Source: Pseudisothecium myosuroides (lineage: Eukaryota; Streptophyta; Bryopsida; Hypnales; Lembophyllaceae). From it: a stretch of DNA of 64,000 nt. How positions within the stretch are numbered: the stretch's first letter is position 1; every line of letters starts with the position of its first letter. Below, piece after piece: positions 45,561 through 57,700 of the stretch. The stretch covers positions 6,014,001 through 6,078,000 of the forward strand of contig OX637293.1 of the NCBI GenBank assembly GCA_951799445.1, given 5' to 3'. The notes beneath the pieces are model-generated. The model ran no database searches. It was given only the letters and a program-made list of their open reading frames with translations, and had not been told where the DNA came from. A program made the translations under genes and the position numbers.

Positions 45561-48060
45561 TATCATTCTGTATCAAGTGTGGTGTCACGGCTACAGAACG
45601 ATGGCTTCGTCACTTTCGCAAGCTTCTACTTCACAGGTGGTTGATAGCTATTGTTGGAGATGCTTGATAATGTTAGAACTTAGGACTTGCATTGGTTATC
45701 TTTGATTCTCCTAGTGACAGCAATAACACGCGTTCGTGGGCTGTAGAAGCCTGTTGCATCCTCACTAACTTGCAATTCGTTGTCATGTTCTTGGGATGGG
45801 CACAGGTGAGGCCCATGACCTCTTGGAGAATTTGGGACGATTTTTTGCAATACTTCAAGTTCTTTACTTCCTGGTGTTCGTTTTTTGAAATAAAAGCTCT
45901 TTCTTTGTACTATGAGATTTTGCTTTTAAAGTTACTTGCATTATCATTGGTCTTCTTTTGCCTTGACAAAACAGTACACATATGTATGGAATATACTGAG
46001 TCAATTATATCCTTGCTGCATATATACCTAGAAGATAACTCTTACACTGATTGAGCTCTTGGATCGAGTCATGATGATATCTGAGTAAGAACTAAGTATG
46101 TGGTAGGCTTTAGATACTTTTTTGACAAGGAAAAAAAATCGGATGAGTGCCCAGTTTCTGGGATGTTCCAAGAAGCTGTTTTTTTTTGTACTCTATCTTT
46201 GTGACATGCAAAATGATGAAGATGGAGTACAAAAAAATTAAAAACTCTTTACATATCAGCAATCCTAGGTGGAGGATCATCAGCCACATAGGAAAAGGGG
46301 GAAAAAAAAAAAATTTTTTTTTTTTTTTTTTTTGGGATAGTGACGGATTTCGGGGCCTTATGGAGGCCTGATTTTCCTCCTAATGGGCCCTGGAATGTGG
46401 TGAGCATAATGCACCATATAGAATTTCTCAAACGATGAGACCCAAATGTGATTGCGAAGGTTCACCTTGACTTCTTTTTCTTCACAGATCCATAGCCAAA
46501 CCTGAGGGTCTATAATCTCAAGGTCCAAGTGCGTCTCTAGTATAAAGAGGAAGTTTTTATAAAATGGCGCGACTTTAGAAGTTATGATTTTTAAAGTTAC
46601 ATTATAGAGAATTAACTATGAGCACCTCATATGAGTTAACTATGAGGGAAATATGGAAACATTGGTTGGGAATACATGCATCTACAGATTGGATATGGGA
46701 CCCCGGTTGGTAATGGGTGGTTCTACCTTAATTTGAGAGGAAATCAAAGAGATTGAGATGAATATGCACAAATGTGTGAAGAAGTACAAGATTGCAAATC
46801 ACTTCACATAGATCCTATTGCAAACTAGCATGGTACAAAATGTGGAGTTCTATTATGATTGTATCAGAGACAGTGATGGATCTTTGTACAGCTTACACTT
46901 GTACTTTGTAATTCATGGTTTTAAGTTTAGCTTGTCTGTGGTTGAGCATGTGGCTACTAGGCTTTCCACCTTCTACATGTGCCATGGAGATCTTGTAAGA
47001 TTATCGAACTTGGTAGGGGATGCAACTTCTTTTTGATCAACCCCCTATTATGGCAGTGTAGATTGTTTTCTTTCCATATGGCAGGAGAGAAAAAGTGCTT
47101 CATTGTGGCTTGTTTTTCAAGGCAATTGTAGCACTTTAAGATTAGGTATGAGACTCTCAATATTGCAACCAACCCTTGGTGGATTTTGTGACTAGCTCTT
47201 GGTTAGAAAAAGAGAAGTCTATATGATCATAATCAATAAGAGAAATAGAATCTTTCATTCAAAAATTCATAGTAATTCAATTTTGTGGGGAAAAAAATTG
47301 AAAAATTATGCAAACCTTCTCCTATCTATTGCTAAACTTGGAAAAATTTATATATGAATGACACTTGCTCTACAAATATGTACTCACTAGCGTCTTTGTA
47401 GAGATATATTCAATGAGGGTTTATAGGTCACACCCAATACAATGTATAGTCCTGCTTTGTGTTGTTGCTAACGATTTTAATTTAGGAGGTAATAATTATT
47501 CATGTCTTGATTAAAAAGAAAATTATAAAATTTCAATCAAATTGTGCGAATTAAATCATGAAGGGAGGGCTCAAAACCTCAACATCACGGCAACACACAC
47601 TTATAAAAGAGTACTATATATTTTAGAATGTCAAGTACAACATCATAGCAAATAACTTCACTTGATTGTAAATGACAAGCTTAACCCCTAAGCGCCTATA
47701 GCAAATTTGCTGAAATCTAGACCTTTCTTAACTCATTCCAATCAAATTGTCTCCTAAACTAAGATCTACAAAATCCGACCATACTGATTGGTAGTAGAGA
47801 CAAATCTTGAGGTATGGGGAAAGGACACGTCCTTTGATAATACTTTTGAAAAGATTATAGTAGTCAAACACGAATTTTTTTTGAAATTGAGAGGCCAAAT
47901 TTGGGGCACTTAGGCGCTTAGAGATAAAGAAACTCTTAAGCTCCTCTTCCTCTTAGCTAATGTGCATTTGCTTCTATATATTTTTTTGGTTTGTAGAAGG
48001 AGGTTGCCAAATTTGTTGTGCAGAGTGACTTTGTTATTGTGCTCTTCAAAGCTGCTACTT
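45561..48060. other. Gene-poor DNA with unrecognised short frames
   Basis: A 120-codon plus-strand frame at 45692-46054 and a 72-codon frame at 46818-47036 match nothing I know. At 46270-46385 a poly-A/poly-T tract followed by GATTTTCCTCCTAATGGG looks like a truncated CATTAG-family MITE. Confidence 0.3.
47681..47930. mobile_element. MITE-like inverted repeat with TTAACCCCTAAGCGCC end (about 250 bp)
   Basis: The left end is TTAACCCCTAAGCGCCTA at 47681. The right end carries TAGGCGCTTAGAG at 47911-47923, its imperfect complement. The left terminus shares TTAACCCCTAA with the 900-bp TTAA family, but the right terminus lacks a clean TTAA. No coding capacity. Confidence 0.5.
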
Positions 48061-48067
48061 AAGGACA

Positions 48068-48627
48068 ATGTTTGAACTTAAAAGTGTTGGTAGTGGCAGC
48101 TCCGATGTCATAGATCTTGTGCCATGTTGGGAAGAAGGAGAGGGGAAGAAAAGAAAGTTCGAAGTAGCCTTTCCAGTTTCCCTCCCCATCATTCCTGAAA
48201 AGTTGGGTGATTTGGTTCATGGATTAATCGCATCCATGGGTCAATCACATCCAAGGATGTCTTTTCTTTTATTGAATTTGATTTAGGAGGAGAGGAAGAA
48301 GACATTGCGGAATGGGAGGCAAATGGAGAGGAAGAAGAAGATGAGGATGCAAACATGGAAGTAAATGGAGACGAAGAGGAAGATGAAGATGCGAACAGGG
48401 AGGCAAATGGAGAGGAAGAGGAAGATGAAGATGAGGATGCAGATAAGGAGGCAAATAGCGAGGAAGAAGAAGATGAAGATGCGGAGGCAAATGAAGACAA
48501 AGAAGAGGAGGTGGAAGGAGACAAAAATGGCAATCCAGATGAGTATGGCTCGTTATATTGGAATTGTGAATCCAATTCAAGTTACAACTCCGACAGCTAT
48601 CGATTTGCTTTTGTGGATGACTTTTAG
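48068..48627 (+). pseudogene. Acidic-repeat protein gene, apparently frameshifted
   Basis: A first frame (48068-48286) encodes a soluble stretch with SSDVIDLVPCWEEGEGKKRK. A second frame, open from before 48,270 to the stop at 48,627, encodes SKDVFSFIEFDLGGEEEDIA followed by five EANGEEEEDED-type repeats and a tail ending YRFAFVDDF. The two frames overlap near 48,230-48,286 and read well as one protein with a single frameshift; a short intron is an alternative. The repeats are Glu/Asp runs separated by A-N or E-A-N. The family is not recognised. The Ser- and Leu-rich frames on the opposite strand are shadows. Confidence 0.35.
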
Positions 48628-49174
48628 AAGGATAGAAGTTAGGGGCAGATAAATGGCCATTATGTTTTTTTGGTGCTATGCATTACAAACTTTATTCAAT
48701 CTTTTGTAGTTCGATGGTTTTTAATGACAATTTGCATGTAGACATGTACGCTTGTAGCTTGCCAACAGCAAAAAAAATTTGGAAGAAAAAGTTGCCAAGT
48801 GTACACTGAAATCTAGGAATCTGAGAGCATTAGCTAGAGCATTTGTTGGAACTGTTTTCTAGATGTCCACAAGCAAATCCACCTTGATTTGAGTGGGAGA
48901 AAAATGATATTCTTAGGAGGGTTTGAAGTTTGCCCCACAACCTAGTGTATAGTCCACGGATAGTCCGACTATCCTAAACTCTTGAATCTATTTTGCCAAT
49001 GGCTTCTATATTAATTGGAATATCATGCCTATTCTGTTAATGAAGATCAACATCTAGTAAAAAAACTACTTAGATAGATATTCGAGAAGCATCAGATAGT
49101 TACTAAACCTCGTGCTTAAGTATAATTTTAAACTTGGACAGCACGTACGAAATCAACAATTTGGTAATTAATTC
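48628..49174. other. Intergenic DNA, nothing recognised
   Basis: Nothing supportable was seen between the acidic-repeat frame and the element fragment that follows. Confidence 0.3.
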
Positions 49175-49520
49175 CTGAATGCTCAATTTGCCTTTTTTTG
49201 GCATTATAGCAATTTTGGGTAGCTCACTACGAATGGAGCTTTAATTTTTATTCTCTAAAATTTTCACACAACATGTGCCCGAGGAGTAGCTTTAAGGCCC
49301 AACAATTCTCATAACTTTTGACTACACAATTAAAAAGTTATTGTATGATATGTCATTTTCACCATTTGGTGGGCAATTCAAAAAAATTATGAAAAAACAC
49401 TTTTTTTTAAAATAAAAATTTGAAATAGGTTTTCTAGAATTATATATATGTAAAAAGCTTTGAATCATTCCATTTTGAGTTGTGAAATGAAAGTTATGAG
49501 GTGCTCTAGTTTTTATTATG
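49175..49520. mobile_element. Fragment of the 900-bp TTAA-flanked family (copy E)
   Basis: Interior blocks match copy A: a GCAATTTTGGGTAG start, the AAATAAAAATTTGAAAT block, and TATATATGTAAAAAGCTTTG followed by AATCATTCCATTT. Neither terminal CCCC/GGGG end is preserved, so the limits are approximate. Confidence 0.5.
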
Positions 49521-49643
49521 TCATATATTTTAACAGGGAGAGATATGAAGTTAACAGGGAGAGAAGTTTTATCTCGAGGATGTTCATGAAGTCTATGATA
49601 ACAAACTTCAATGTTTACTTCAATTTGTCACCCATATTGGTGT

Positions 49644-50260
49644 CTAGTCTCTAAACTTATCATCTTTCTTTTTAAAAGGGCTATAAAATGCCTTCGCTTC
49701 TGGTTTCACAAATTGCCCTTTGCTTTTCAAGAAGACCTTGAAAAACTCCTTTGTCATACTGGACAGCTTGCCTAAACTCTTGAACTTGTTGGACGGCATT
49801 TTTAACGGCGAGAAGGACTGCTCCTTAGGTGCGGTCACAAGAGTGTTCTTTGTTGTCTTGGTCACGTTATAATCCCCTTTGAACTTCTTCTATTCTTTTT
49901 TCCTAAATTTTTCCTCACTGTTAAAGAGTCGGAGGCTTGGCTTCAAGTAATAAAGTTGTCTATTTATTGCTTGCTTTCGCTTGCATCTCTCGAGCCATTC
50001 TTTTGCGTTACAAGTTTCGGCAATAATCTCCTTCATTGACTTCATCGTGACTTTCGGATATGGCAATGTTCTATCCTTGGTCTTGTTTAACAGATGTAGA
50101 GCTAGCCGCTTCAGATTTGCTTTGGAGCAATTTTAAATCCACTTTAAAAACTCTCGTATCATAACGTTGTCTTTCTTTGCATCCCAACCCTTTGTGTGTT
50201 TGAAATTCGTAAGGTAGTCAAGACTAATTAGCTCGCCTTAGGGCTTAGACATGATTAGAG
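49644..50260 (-). pseudogene. Decayed lysine-rich protein gene fragment
   Basis: On the minus strand a single frame runs from about 50,232 to 49,644 with only a few stops. It encodes NFKHTKGWDAKKDNVMIREF, KRLALHLLNKTKDRTLPYP, NAKEWLERCKRKQAINRQL and KEFFKVFLKSKGQFVKPEAK. Stops interrupt it near 50,222, 50,133 and 49,888. The sustained frame and amphipathic helices show it derives from a real gene. No domain is recognised. Similar decayed minus-strand genes lie at 35-37 kb and 44 kb. Confidence 0.4.
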
Positions 50261-50420
50261 ATAACATGGCTCAACAAGTCGTAGACATTGGAATCACAGT
50301 AATAGTCTTTATTTCATTGTGGACGTCCATCTCCTTTCCCTTCTTTTGGTTCATATAGTTTTAGTTCTTCTTGATGTCGATCATCAAGAAATGAAGCTTG
50401 ACAACTCTTTAAAGGTCTAT

Positions 50421-51659
50421 TCACAAATGAAGACAAAAAATTAGTAAAAGAAAATAAAATATTTTAACTCGCATCAAGACAAACATTGTAAATACATAAT
50501 CGTCAACTGCAACTATTTAATTTCAAGACTAGCCTGAAATATTAAAAGTTTCAGAACTTCATTAAAAGTTGCATTAAGTCGGTTCAAATTAAGCCAGTTG
50601 ATGAGGTCAGAGTTCTAAATATATTCATTTCGGGCTTGATACCAACTAAAACTATTGATTTTTATTGATGTTTATCTTGGTCCGAGTTAAGTCACTTGGG
50701 GTCCTATCTACTTCACTGATTTTGAACTCAAACATAGTTTAACATATTGTTACTAGTTTGAAAAAAAAAATCCTGACTTGTACTCCATTTTCACACTGTG
50801 AGTTCAATTAAAAGGGGCGGGTTTTCTACTTTAACTCGAATCAAGTTAAAGCATTTGTCGAATTCGGTTGCTTAGTTTTTCAGGTTACCTCTTTCACTCT
50901 AAATACTTGATGTTTATCTCGGATTGAGTTAAAGGTAAGTGAAATGATATTTGTAGACACATTTTTGAATTTTACATTAAAAAAATTCACCAATATCAAT
51001 AATTATAAACAGTCATCAAAGTTGATAATTAAGAATATCATTAATATTCAATTTTATTTAAATATAAAAATATAATATAAAAATTATAATGATTTTTTCA
51101 ATAAAAATGTTATTTTTATGTTAAAATCTAGATTAGTGAGGTCATAAGATTTATTTGTAATTGTTAAATGATAATTTAAAAAATAACAAAAATAATATTT
51201 TTAATAAATAATTATTATGACTGAAAATACATAGTAAATATTTAAAATTTTAATAAAATTTTATATGGATAACTAATAATATTTCTAAATCTTGCATATT
51301 ATGAATTTATGGTTTGTCATTATGCATCAATTGAGTCACAACTTGCGATTTCTTGTTACTTAGTTTCAGTATTTAAAACTCTTTTCCGATGACTAGAGAG
51401 AAGTTATTCAAACTAGCTAAATCTATTGAAGAGTGCTTTAGATTTTTTTAACTTTTGAATGCTATTATGGAGCCTCCAATGCCTTCGCCCATAGCAATAG
51501 AAAAGATTTTTTTCACCACTTTTGAGACAATTTTATTGAAGGGTCACTAAAGTTTTTTATAATGATTTTTGGCTAGGAAAGCAAAACAAATTTAGTTCAG
51601 GGACTACTAGTCAAACAAAGCTCGATAACTTGATAAGATCATTAAGTTTGGTTTCCACT
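50421..51659. other. AT-rich intergenic DNA
   Basis: No gene or element is recognised. The composition is extremely AT-rich at 50,930-51,300. Confidence 0.3.
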
Positions 51660-53010
51660 TATGTACTTTGTGAGAAGGGAGAGGAGAAAAGGCTCCCTTA
51701 GGCATGTACTTCTAAACTTACATTGAAGATGGCTTCAAGGTCACTCCTTTGGTGAAATTTGATGACAATAAAGTCTTCACTAATGGCTAGTTTTTAGGGT
51801 TTTTTGGTAAAACTATTATTGATTTAAAATAGATTAAAAAGTGGACATATCTTTTTTTTATGAAAAGATGGGACATGATACTAGTGTATACAATTAAGAC
51901 TACATAATAGTCAAATTTGACACTTGTTGATAGTACAACAAATCTATTGTATGATTGATGGACCAAAATCAACTAGAAAGATTTTTTTTTAGTACTTATA
52001 GTAATATGGTAGATAATGCAGTCATGAAGTTGAGAGTTTTGAGTATAGAAAAAAAAGCTTATGTTGTGGGAATGCATAGAGCTGGAAAGAAGGGCTGGGG
52101 GATTGCAAAAAAAATTGCATATACCATCTTCAACTATTTATTTAATTAGAAGAATTGGAAGAGTCATGGTACCACAATTTCTTCAAAGCCAAATGGTAGG
52201 GCACAAAAATTGACCAATTGTAATATTTGGTCCCTAATTTGTAGTCTTAGTACTAGCGACTACCTCCTATTGCTTGCAAAACTTGAAAGTCAATTACATA
52301 TTTACATGTAGGTTGTAACAAAGCACAAAAGACTATCAAAGCTAAGCTTTAGAAATTGTGTTGTTTTGAGAAAGCCCTCTCTTATTGATGTATATAAAGT
52401 ATAAAGATTAGCATTCACTTGTAGATTCAAATACAAGAATGTGGAGAGGATTGGTTAAAATTTATATGGAATAATAAGTACTCTTTTGACATTGGCAAGA
52501 ACTCTCGACAAATTAGAGTGTGGCAAAAGCCATATGAAAAATATGCATAGAATTATTTGGCATCTACTTTTGAATCCGATCACTCATTAATAATGGGGTG
52601 GAGTGCTTTCATCAATTTTGAAAAATGTCCTTTGGTCATTTTAACTCTAGATAGGAGAACTGCTACGGTATTGATTTTGTCACTCTTGTCTATGAAGGAG
52701 CATTGAATAGGTTTTATCTTTACATAGCAATCCTAAAGACCTCATGCTTATGGAAGATGGGGCTCATATTCATTGTAGTCCCTTCCCTAAGCACTGGAAA
52801 GAAGCTCATAGCATAAAATGGTTAGACTGGCCACCAAACTCTCTTGACCTTTATTCAATAGAAAACCTTTGGAAAATAATAAAAGACTTATTGTAGCATA
52901 AGTCCAGGTTGAAGAATAAGGACAATGTGGCACAAAAAATTCAAGCAGTATGGGATATTGTCTCCCAGGAGCAACTTTTTAGCCTCATTTCTAGTAACTA
53001 TGCTTGATAG
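51660..53010 (+). pseudogene. Tc1/mariner (DD34E) transposon, family 2 copy 2
   Basis: This is an uninterrupted paralogue of 31220-34115, alignable from about 51,720. The transposase remnant starts at ATG 52024 and ends at TGA 53007. It shows the N-terminal HTH (GMHRAGKKGWGIAKK) and a near-complete C-terminal half: LMLMEDGAHIHCSPFPKHW, LDWPPNSLDLYSIENLW and VWDIVSQEQLFSLISSNYA-stop. The Asp of MEDGA and the Glu of IENLW are separated by 34 residues, the DD34E spacing of Tc1-type elements. Internal stops (52,147; 52,895) make it inactive. Confidence 0.82.
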
Positions 53011-54080
53011 AATACATATTCTTCCTTTAGCAAAAGGTGGTAGCACTCAATGGTAGTTAGCATGTCAAGGGACCTCCAATTGTTGATCAATTTAGAAACG
53101 TGCCAATTTGTAATAAATTGCAATATGACTGCATTAGCTTTTAATCTTTAGGAGCATTTCAAAGTTACAACAAGTCTTTGGCATTCCACACATGAATGAA
53201 ATTCTCGTAAAAAATTTCAAATTTTTACTAGAAAAATTATTTGTACAAATTTTTCAGTCAATTTCCATTGAAAAATTTGTACATTGTTGTCCAATAAACT
53301 TACAAATTTTTCAGTTAATTTTCACTAGAAAGTTCAACAACTTCATAAAGCTCTAGTATGCTAAAAAATGAACCAATTTTGAAACCGCAAATTGCGTTGG
53401 AAAGAAGTGAAAAATTAATAATTTAAAATCATACAACAAGGGAAAAATGAATAATTTAAAATCATACAACAATTTGGATTTCTTTTATATACTATCTACC
53501 ATTTTATAGAGAACCTTTCATTTGGAAGATAATTAAAAAAAATTGCAATGGATCGAAGAAAAAGCAAGAAATCATACAAGCAATTCAAATCGAATGGAAT
53601 CAAGTATTCCTAAAGCAATTGCGAAGGCTCCGATTTCTAATATGTACCATTAAATACAAATTGTAATTTTCACAAATGGTGGCAACATATTATAGATAGT
53701 GTATATAAAACATCAAATGCTTTGTACGATTTTCAATTACATATGTTTGTTTGTAATGATGATGATGAAGTAGACTTTAGTGTGATTCCAACGCAATTTA
53801 CAATTTGAAATTCCGTTCATTTTTTAGCATACACGGGCCTCCCAAAGTTCTCTAATCTCAACAGGATCCAAAAATTCATAAGTTTATTAAACCCTACTAT
53901 ACATTAGTTATATTTTCCTTGTGTCTTTGGAGATCCTTGTAAGAACGAATTAAAAAATTGTGGATTGAAAGGAGCATCAAGTTTTTACAACTTTATACTT
54001 TGTTAGTATACATCACATTACTCTTCAACCATGTATAGAATGAAAAAAAAAATACCCAATGTAGAGCCATTTTGTAGAGC
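53011..54080. other. AT-rich intergenic DNA
   Basis: No gene is seen. The block AATTTAAAATCATACAACAA is repeated at about 53,416 and 53,452. Nothing else was recognised. Confidence 0.3.
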
Positions 54081-54290
54081 TTAATCCATAAATGACACGA
54101 CAGATGTTTGGCATCTAATGAATGACAAAGAATCCTTCTGTATAGGATAGAAGTGCAACTATTCATCCCTGGAATTTTTTGTTGTGAAAAGGGAAGGTCT
54201 TCTACAATGAGTGCTTTTGCATTTCTTTTAAGGCAATGATTCTCAAAGTATCCAAAGGGATGATTTCCAGTTCGTCCTTTTAAGGGTTAA
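54081..54290. mobile_element. Short TTAA-flanked element, 210 bp, second copy
   Basis: TTAATCCATAAATGACACG at 54081 forms the left end. CGTCCTTTTAAGGG followed by TTAA (54287-54290) forms the right end. The interior (TGTATAGGATAGAAGTGCAA, then a GAAAAGGGAAGGTCTTCTAC block) matches 14019-14248. No coding capacity. Confidence 0.55.
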
Positions 54291-54771
54291 TGTGCAAAAG
54301 AACCCCCCCTAATCTCGTCAATTGCTCCTAATCTTGCCTAATTTTAGAAAACTTACGAAAAATCTAGGAAGCTCTCAAACCGATTTTCCAAACGTTTAAA
54401 TCCTAGGCATCTGCACAGCTCCACAAGAATTCGTGCTTACGATTGCTATAACGGCAAAGCAGGCTTGTTTCAATCTACACAAACTAAAGACGTCAAGCCC
54501 TGCAAAATTAAATTCCGGGTGAGTCTTGCTCAACCACAGGTTGCAAAAATTCATATCCTTCTAATAAAAATCCCATCATCAGTTGAGGTTTCTATCTGTA
54601 TTTATTTTCTACACTAAACTCCTGTACACCGTTTAATTCTGGTCAAAGGAGAAAGCAGGAATTCAATGAAATTGGAGTGAGAAAACTATTTCCAGGTGGC
54701 CCAGATGGGAATGATCCAATACCAATACCTTGGTAATCCATCGCCTCCGAAACTTTTGAGCTCTGGAAGGA

Positions 54772-57700
54772 TCACAATGGTTTGAAATCACAAAGGTTGA
54801 GATGCTTGCTGAGCGCATTCATGATTCTCGTATGCACTTTGCAAACATACTTCCGCCAGATGACAGCAGTTTCAGGATCCCGTAAGGGATTATTAGAGTA
54901 GAACGAAAACAGTTTCCAATCCACCTCCACTCCCTTCTGTAACTCACTCCCTTCCGCATTGAAAATGGCTTCAATGCGGTGCTTGGGAGAAGAGGAATAC
55001 CAAAAGCTATGAAACTCGTTCAAAAACTGAACCATAGGGGTGGCACCAACGGAGAATTGCCTGGAAAGCTCCACGAACGTCGGGTGGTCAGGCTGGATCA
55101 CCATCACTTGCAGGGAAAAAGTGTCCGGGAGCACATAATCAGGTGCAGCAGCAAAAGCCTCCATCTCCATCAAAAAATCACAGTTGCGTAAGAAAATGGA
55201 CCTGGGGTCCACGAACACCAGCTTCTCGTACCTCGTCTGGTTCCAGAGATGGAGCAGCGAGTCCACAACCACAACCGAATCAAACACGATCTCAAATGGC
55301 TTCCAAGATTGCCGGTTCAGTGAACTGTGAACAAGTAGAAGCGACTCATGGCCAGATGTATGAAACCTGGAGAAAGTTGAAATCCAACCACCGACAGCAG
55401 CAAGATCATCAACAGAAGTCAAAACAGTGGCAAAAGCCTTCCGAAGTTTAGGGTTTAAGGGCAGAGGAGTATGCCGAGGTTTAGGATTTAGGGGGAGTTT
55501 GGGTGACCACGAGGACTCCGTGCTTGAGTTCCAGGACAGGTGAGAGATCTGCTCATCATCCAAAGGTTGGTACTTGTTGCTACGCAATGCAGACAGAATC
55601 TCCAGCCAGATAGTAAACAAACTCTGATTCTCCTCGTGGTGACGAAAGGCTAATGTCTGATTTGAGCTTTCCTGGTTACTCCAAATGGCCTGCATCCGAA
55701 GAAGCTCTCGCTTGGGGTACTGGAGCACGCCAGGCAATGCGGGCTTGGACTCACTCCGGTTGCTGCTGCGGGATGGAGCTGCAAACAATGGATAGTGTCC
55801 TTAAACCTGAATGTGTACATGGTGGAAAATAAAGGAACAAGAGCAAGTAGTACACGACCGCAGTCATTTTGAAATTTTTGGCTACATTGAGTTAATTATG
55901 AATATTTAAAGTTTAAAATTGCCATTTACCAAAGGTTAGTAGGGTGGGTTATTCACGCTATAAATGGACCAATTTTCAAGCAAGAACAACCTTAAATCAT
56001 GATTTATGTATTAAAATATGGCAAAACATATACCATTGGATTGATAATTCAACAATTAACATCTTTCATTTGGAAGTCATTTTAACCCTAGAAGGATGCT
56101 GAGGCCAAAAAGTGGCAGATGGTTGACTTTCAATTTATTGTAGAAATGAAAAATGCACCTATTGGTCCAAAAACTGGATCATTTTTTGCAAAGTACTTTG
56201 CTGATAGGTCTCGTCCTTTCAAGGTTAACATCCAAACCTTAACCTTATCAAACTCCAAACTCAAATACGATGCCAAACAAGTAAAATATGCATCCACATT
56301 GTAGCTTCTCAAACAACATGTAGGAGGGGGAGCAACAACAATACAAATTGAGAGTCACCTGTGTCATTGAACATGGCTTAGCATGAGGGAAAACTTTGTC
56401 ACCACACCAAACTTCAATTCATGCACCTTATATGTCAGATACACAAACAAAAAACACCATGTCCTGACCCCAATTGGTTACAAGTAGTGTAGGGTTTTAG
56501 GATTTAAGGCATAAACCAGAGGTATGTGGCGCAGCCTGAGGGCAAACTTTGTCACTACACCAAACTTCAGTTCACGCAGCTTATATGTCAAATACACAAA
56601 CAAAAAACACCATGTTTTGACCCCAATTGGTTACAAGTAGTGTAGGGTTTCGGATTTAAGGCATAAACCAGAGGTATGTACTTCGAAACGTACCAAAGTT
56701 CGTGAGCTCCAAGGGCATGTTAAACCGCAACGGCAACCGATGCTCCGCCGCCATGTAAAACCACTCCGAGAAGAACCCATTCAAAACTCGATGCGGCACT
56801 CTCCTCTCCGCTTCCTCCATTCTCTCCCACCACTTCACCACTTCCGTGAACGTGGTGGTGGAAGGTTTTAGCACCAGCAACCCCGAGTGAAACTCCTGAG
56901 GCCTCGAGGTGAGCGGCGCGGCCGATGGCTCCGGAAGACCAAACAGGACGTCCAGATTCGACAAGGGCAACAGGTGGAGGTCCATAAAGACGATGCGTTC
57001 GTAGGTCCGAAGCTCCCATGCATGCAGTTTGCCGAGACTGGGATGTTGTGTCTCGGGAAGTCCCACTTGCTTTATGAAGTCGAAGTGCTGAATGAGGGTG
57101 TCGTTGTCCTTGTCAATACCTGAATCAGAGGAACGGTATTTGTGAGGGGGAAGCAAGAATTTGGTTGTGGGAAAGGGTTTAGGGTTTTGGGGTTTAAGGT
57201 CATGCTACGATAGTATTTCTGGTGATTTACAGCAAATTCTAGGTTAGATTTCTGGTGATTTACAACAAACAAAATTGTCAGTAGTGGGAGTCAAGACAGG
57301 AAGATGGACAGAAAGATGGTTTGGGAAATGGAATCATCGATCCTACTACAAAGGTGGAAATAGAACCTTACAAAGAGGGAGATGAAGCCACATTCTCTTG
57401 ATTATCTCATCAGTGGGTGTCAATGGATGTCAAGATAGGAAGGTGGCTTGGTGAATGGATTCATAGCATCCTACACAGGTGGAAAAGAAACCCTAACAAG
57501 AAGGAGATGAAGTCACATCCTCTCCATTAAGAGCCATCTTCCTACTAAACCCCATTCTATGGTTGTTAAGTGGATCTAGCAAGCAGGATTGCACTTATGG
57601 GTGCAGTGTGTGGGTTTGCACAACATATATTGTCCCATGAAATGGAGTTGTGTAGGCTTACCAATTCCCATGGCCAATCACAACTCCTGCAAACCCTAGC

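Noticed and set aside
48189..48580. Ser-rich and Leu/His-rich minus-strand frames
   Set aside because: They are the opposite-strand reading of the Glu/Asp repeats.
55143..55451. Plus-strand frame of 102 codons
   Set aside because: It is antisense to the last exon of the glycosyltransferase gene.
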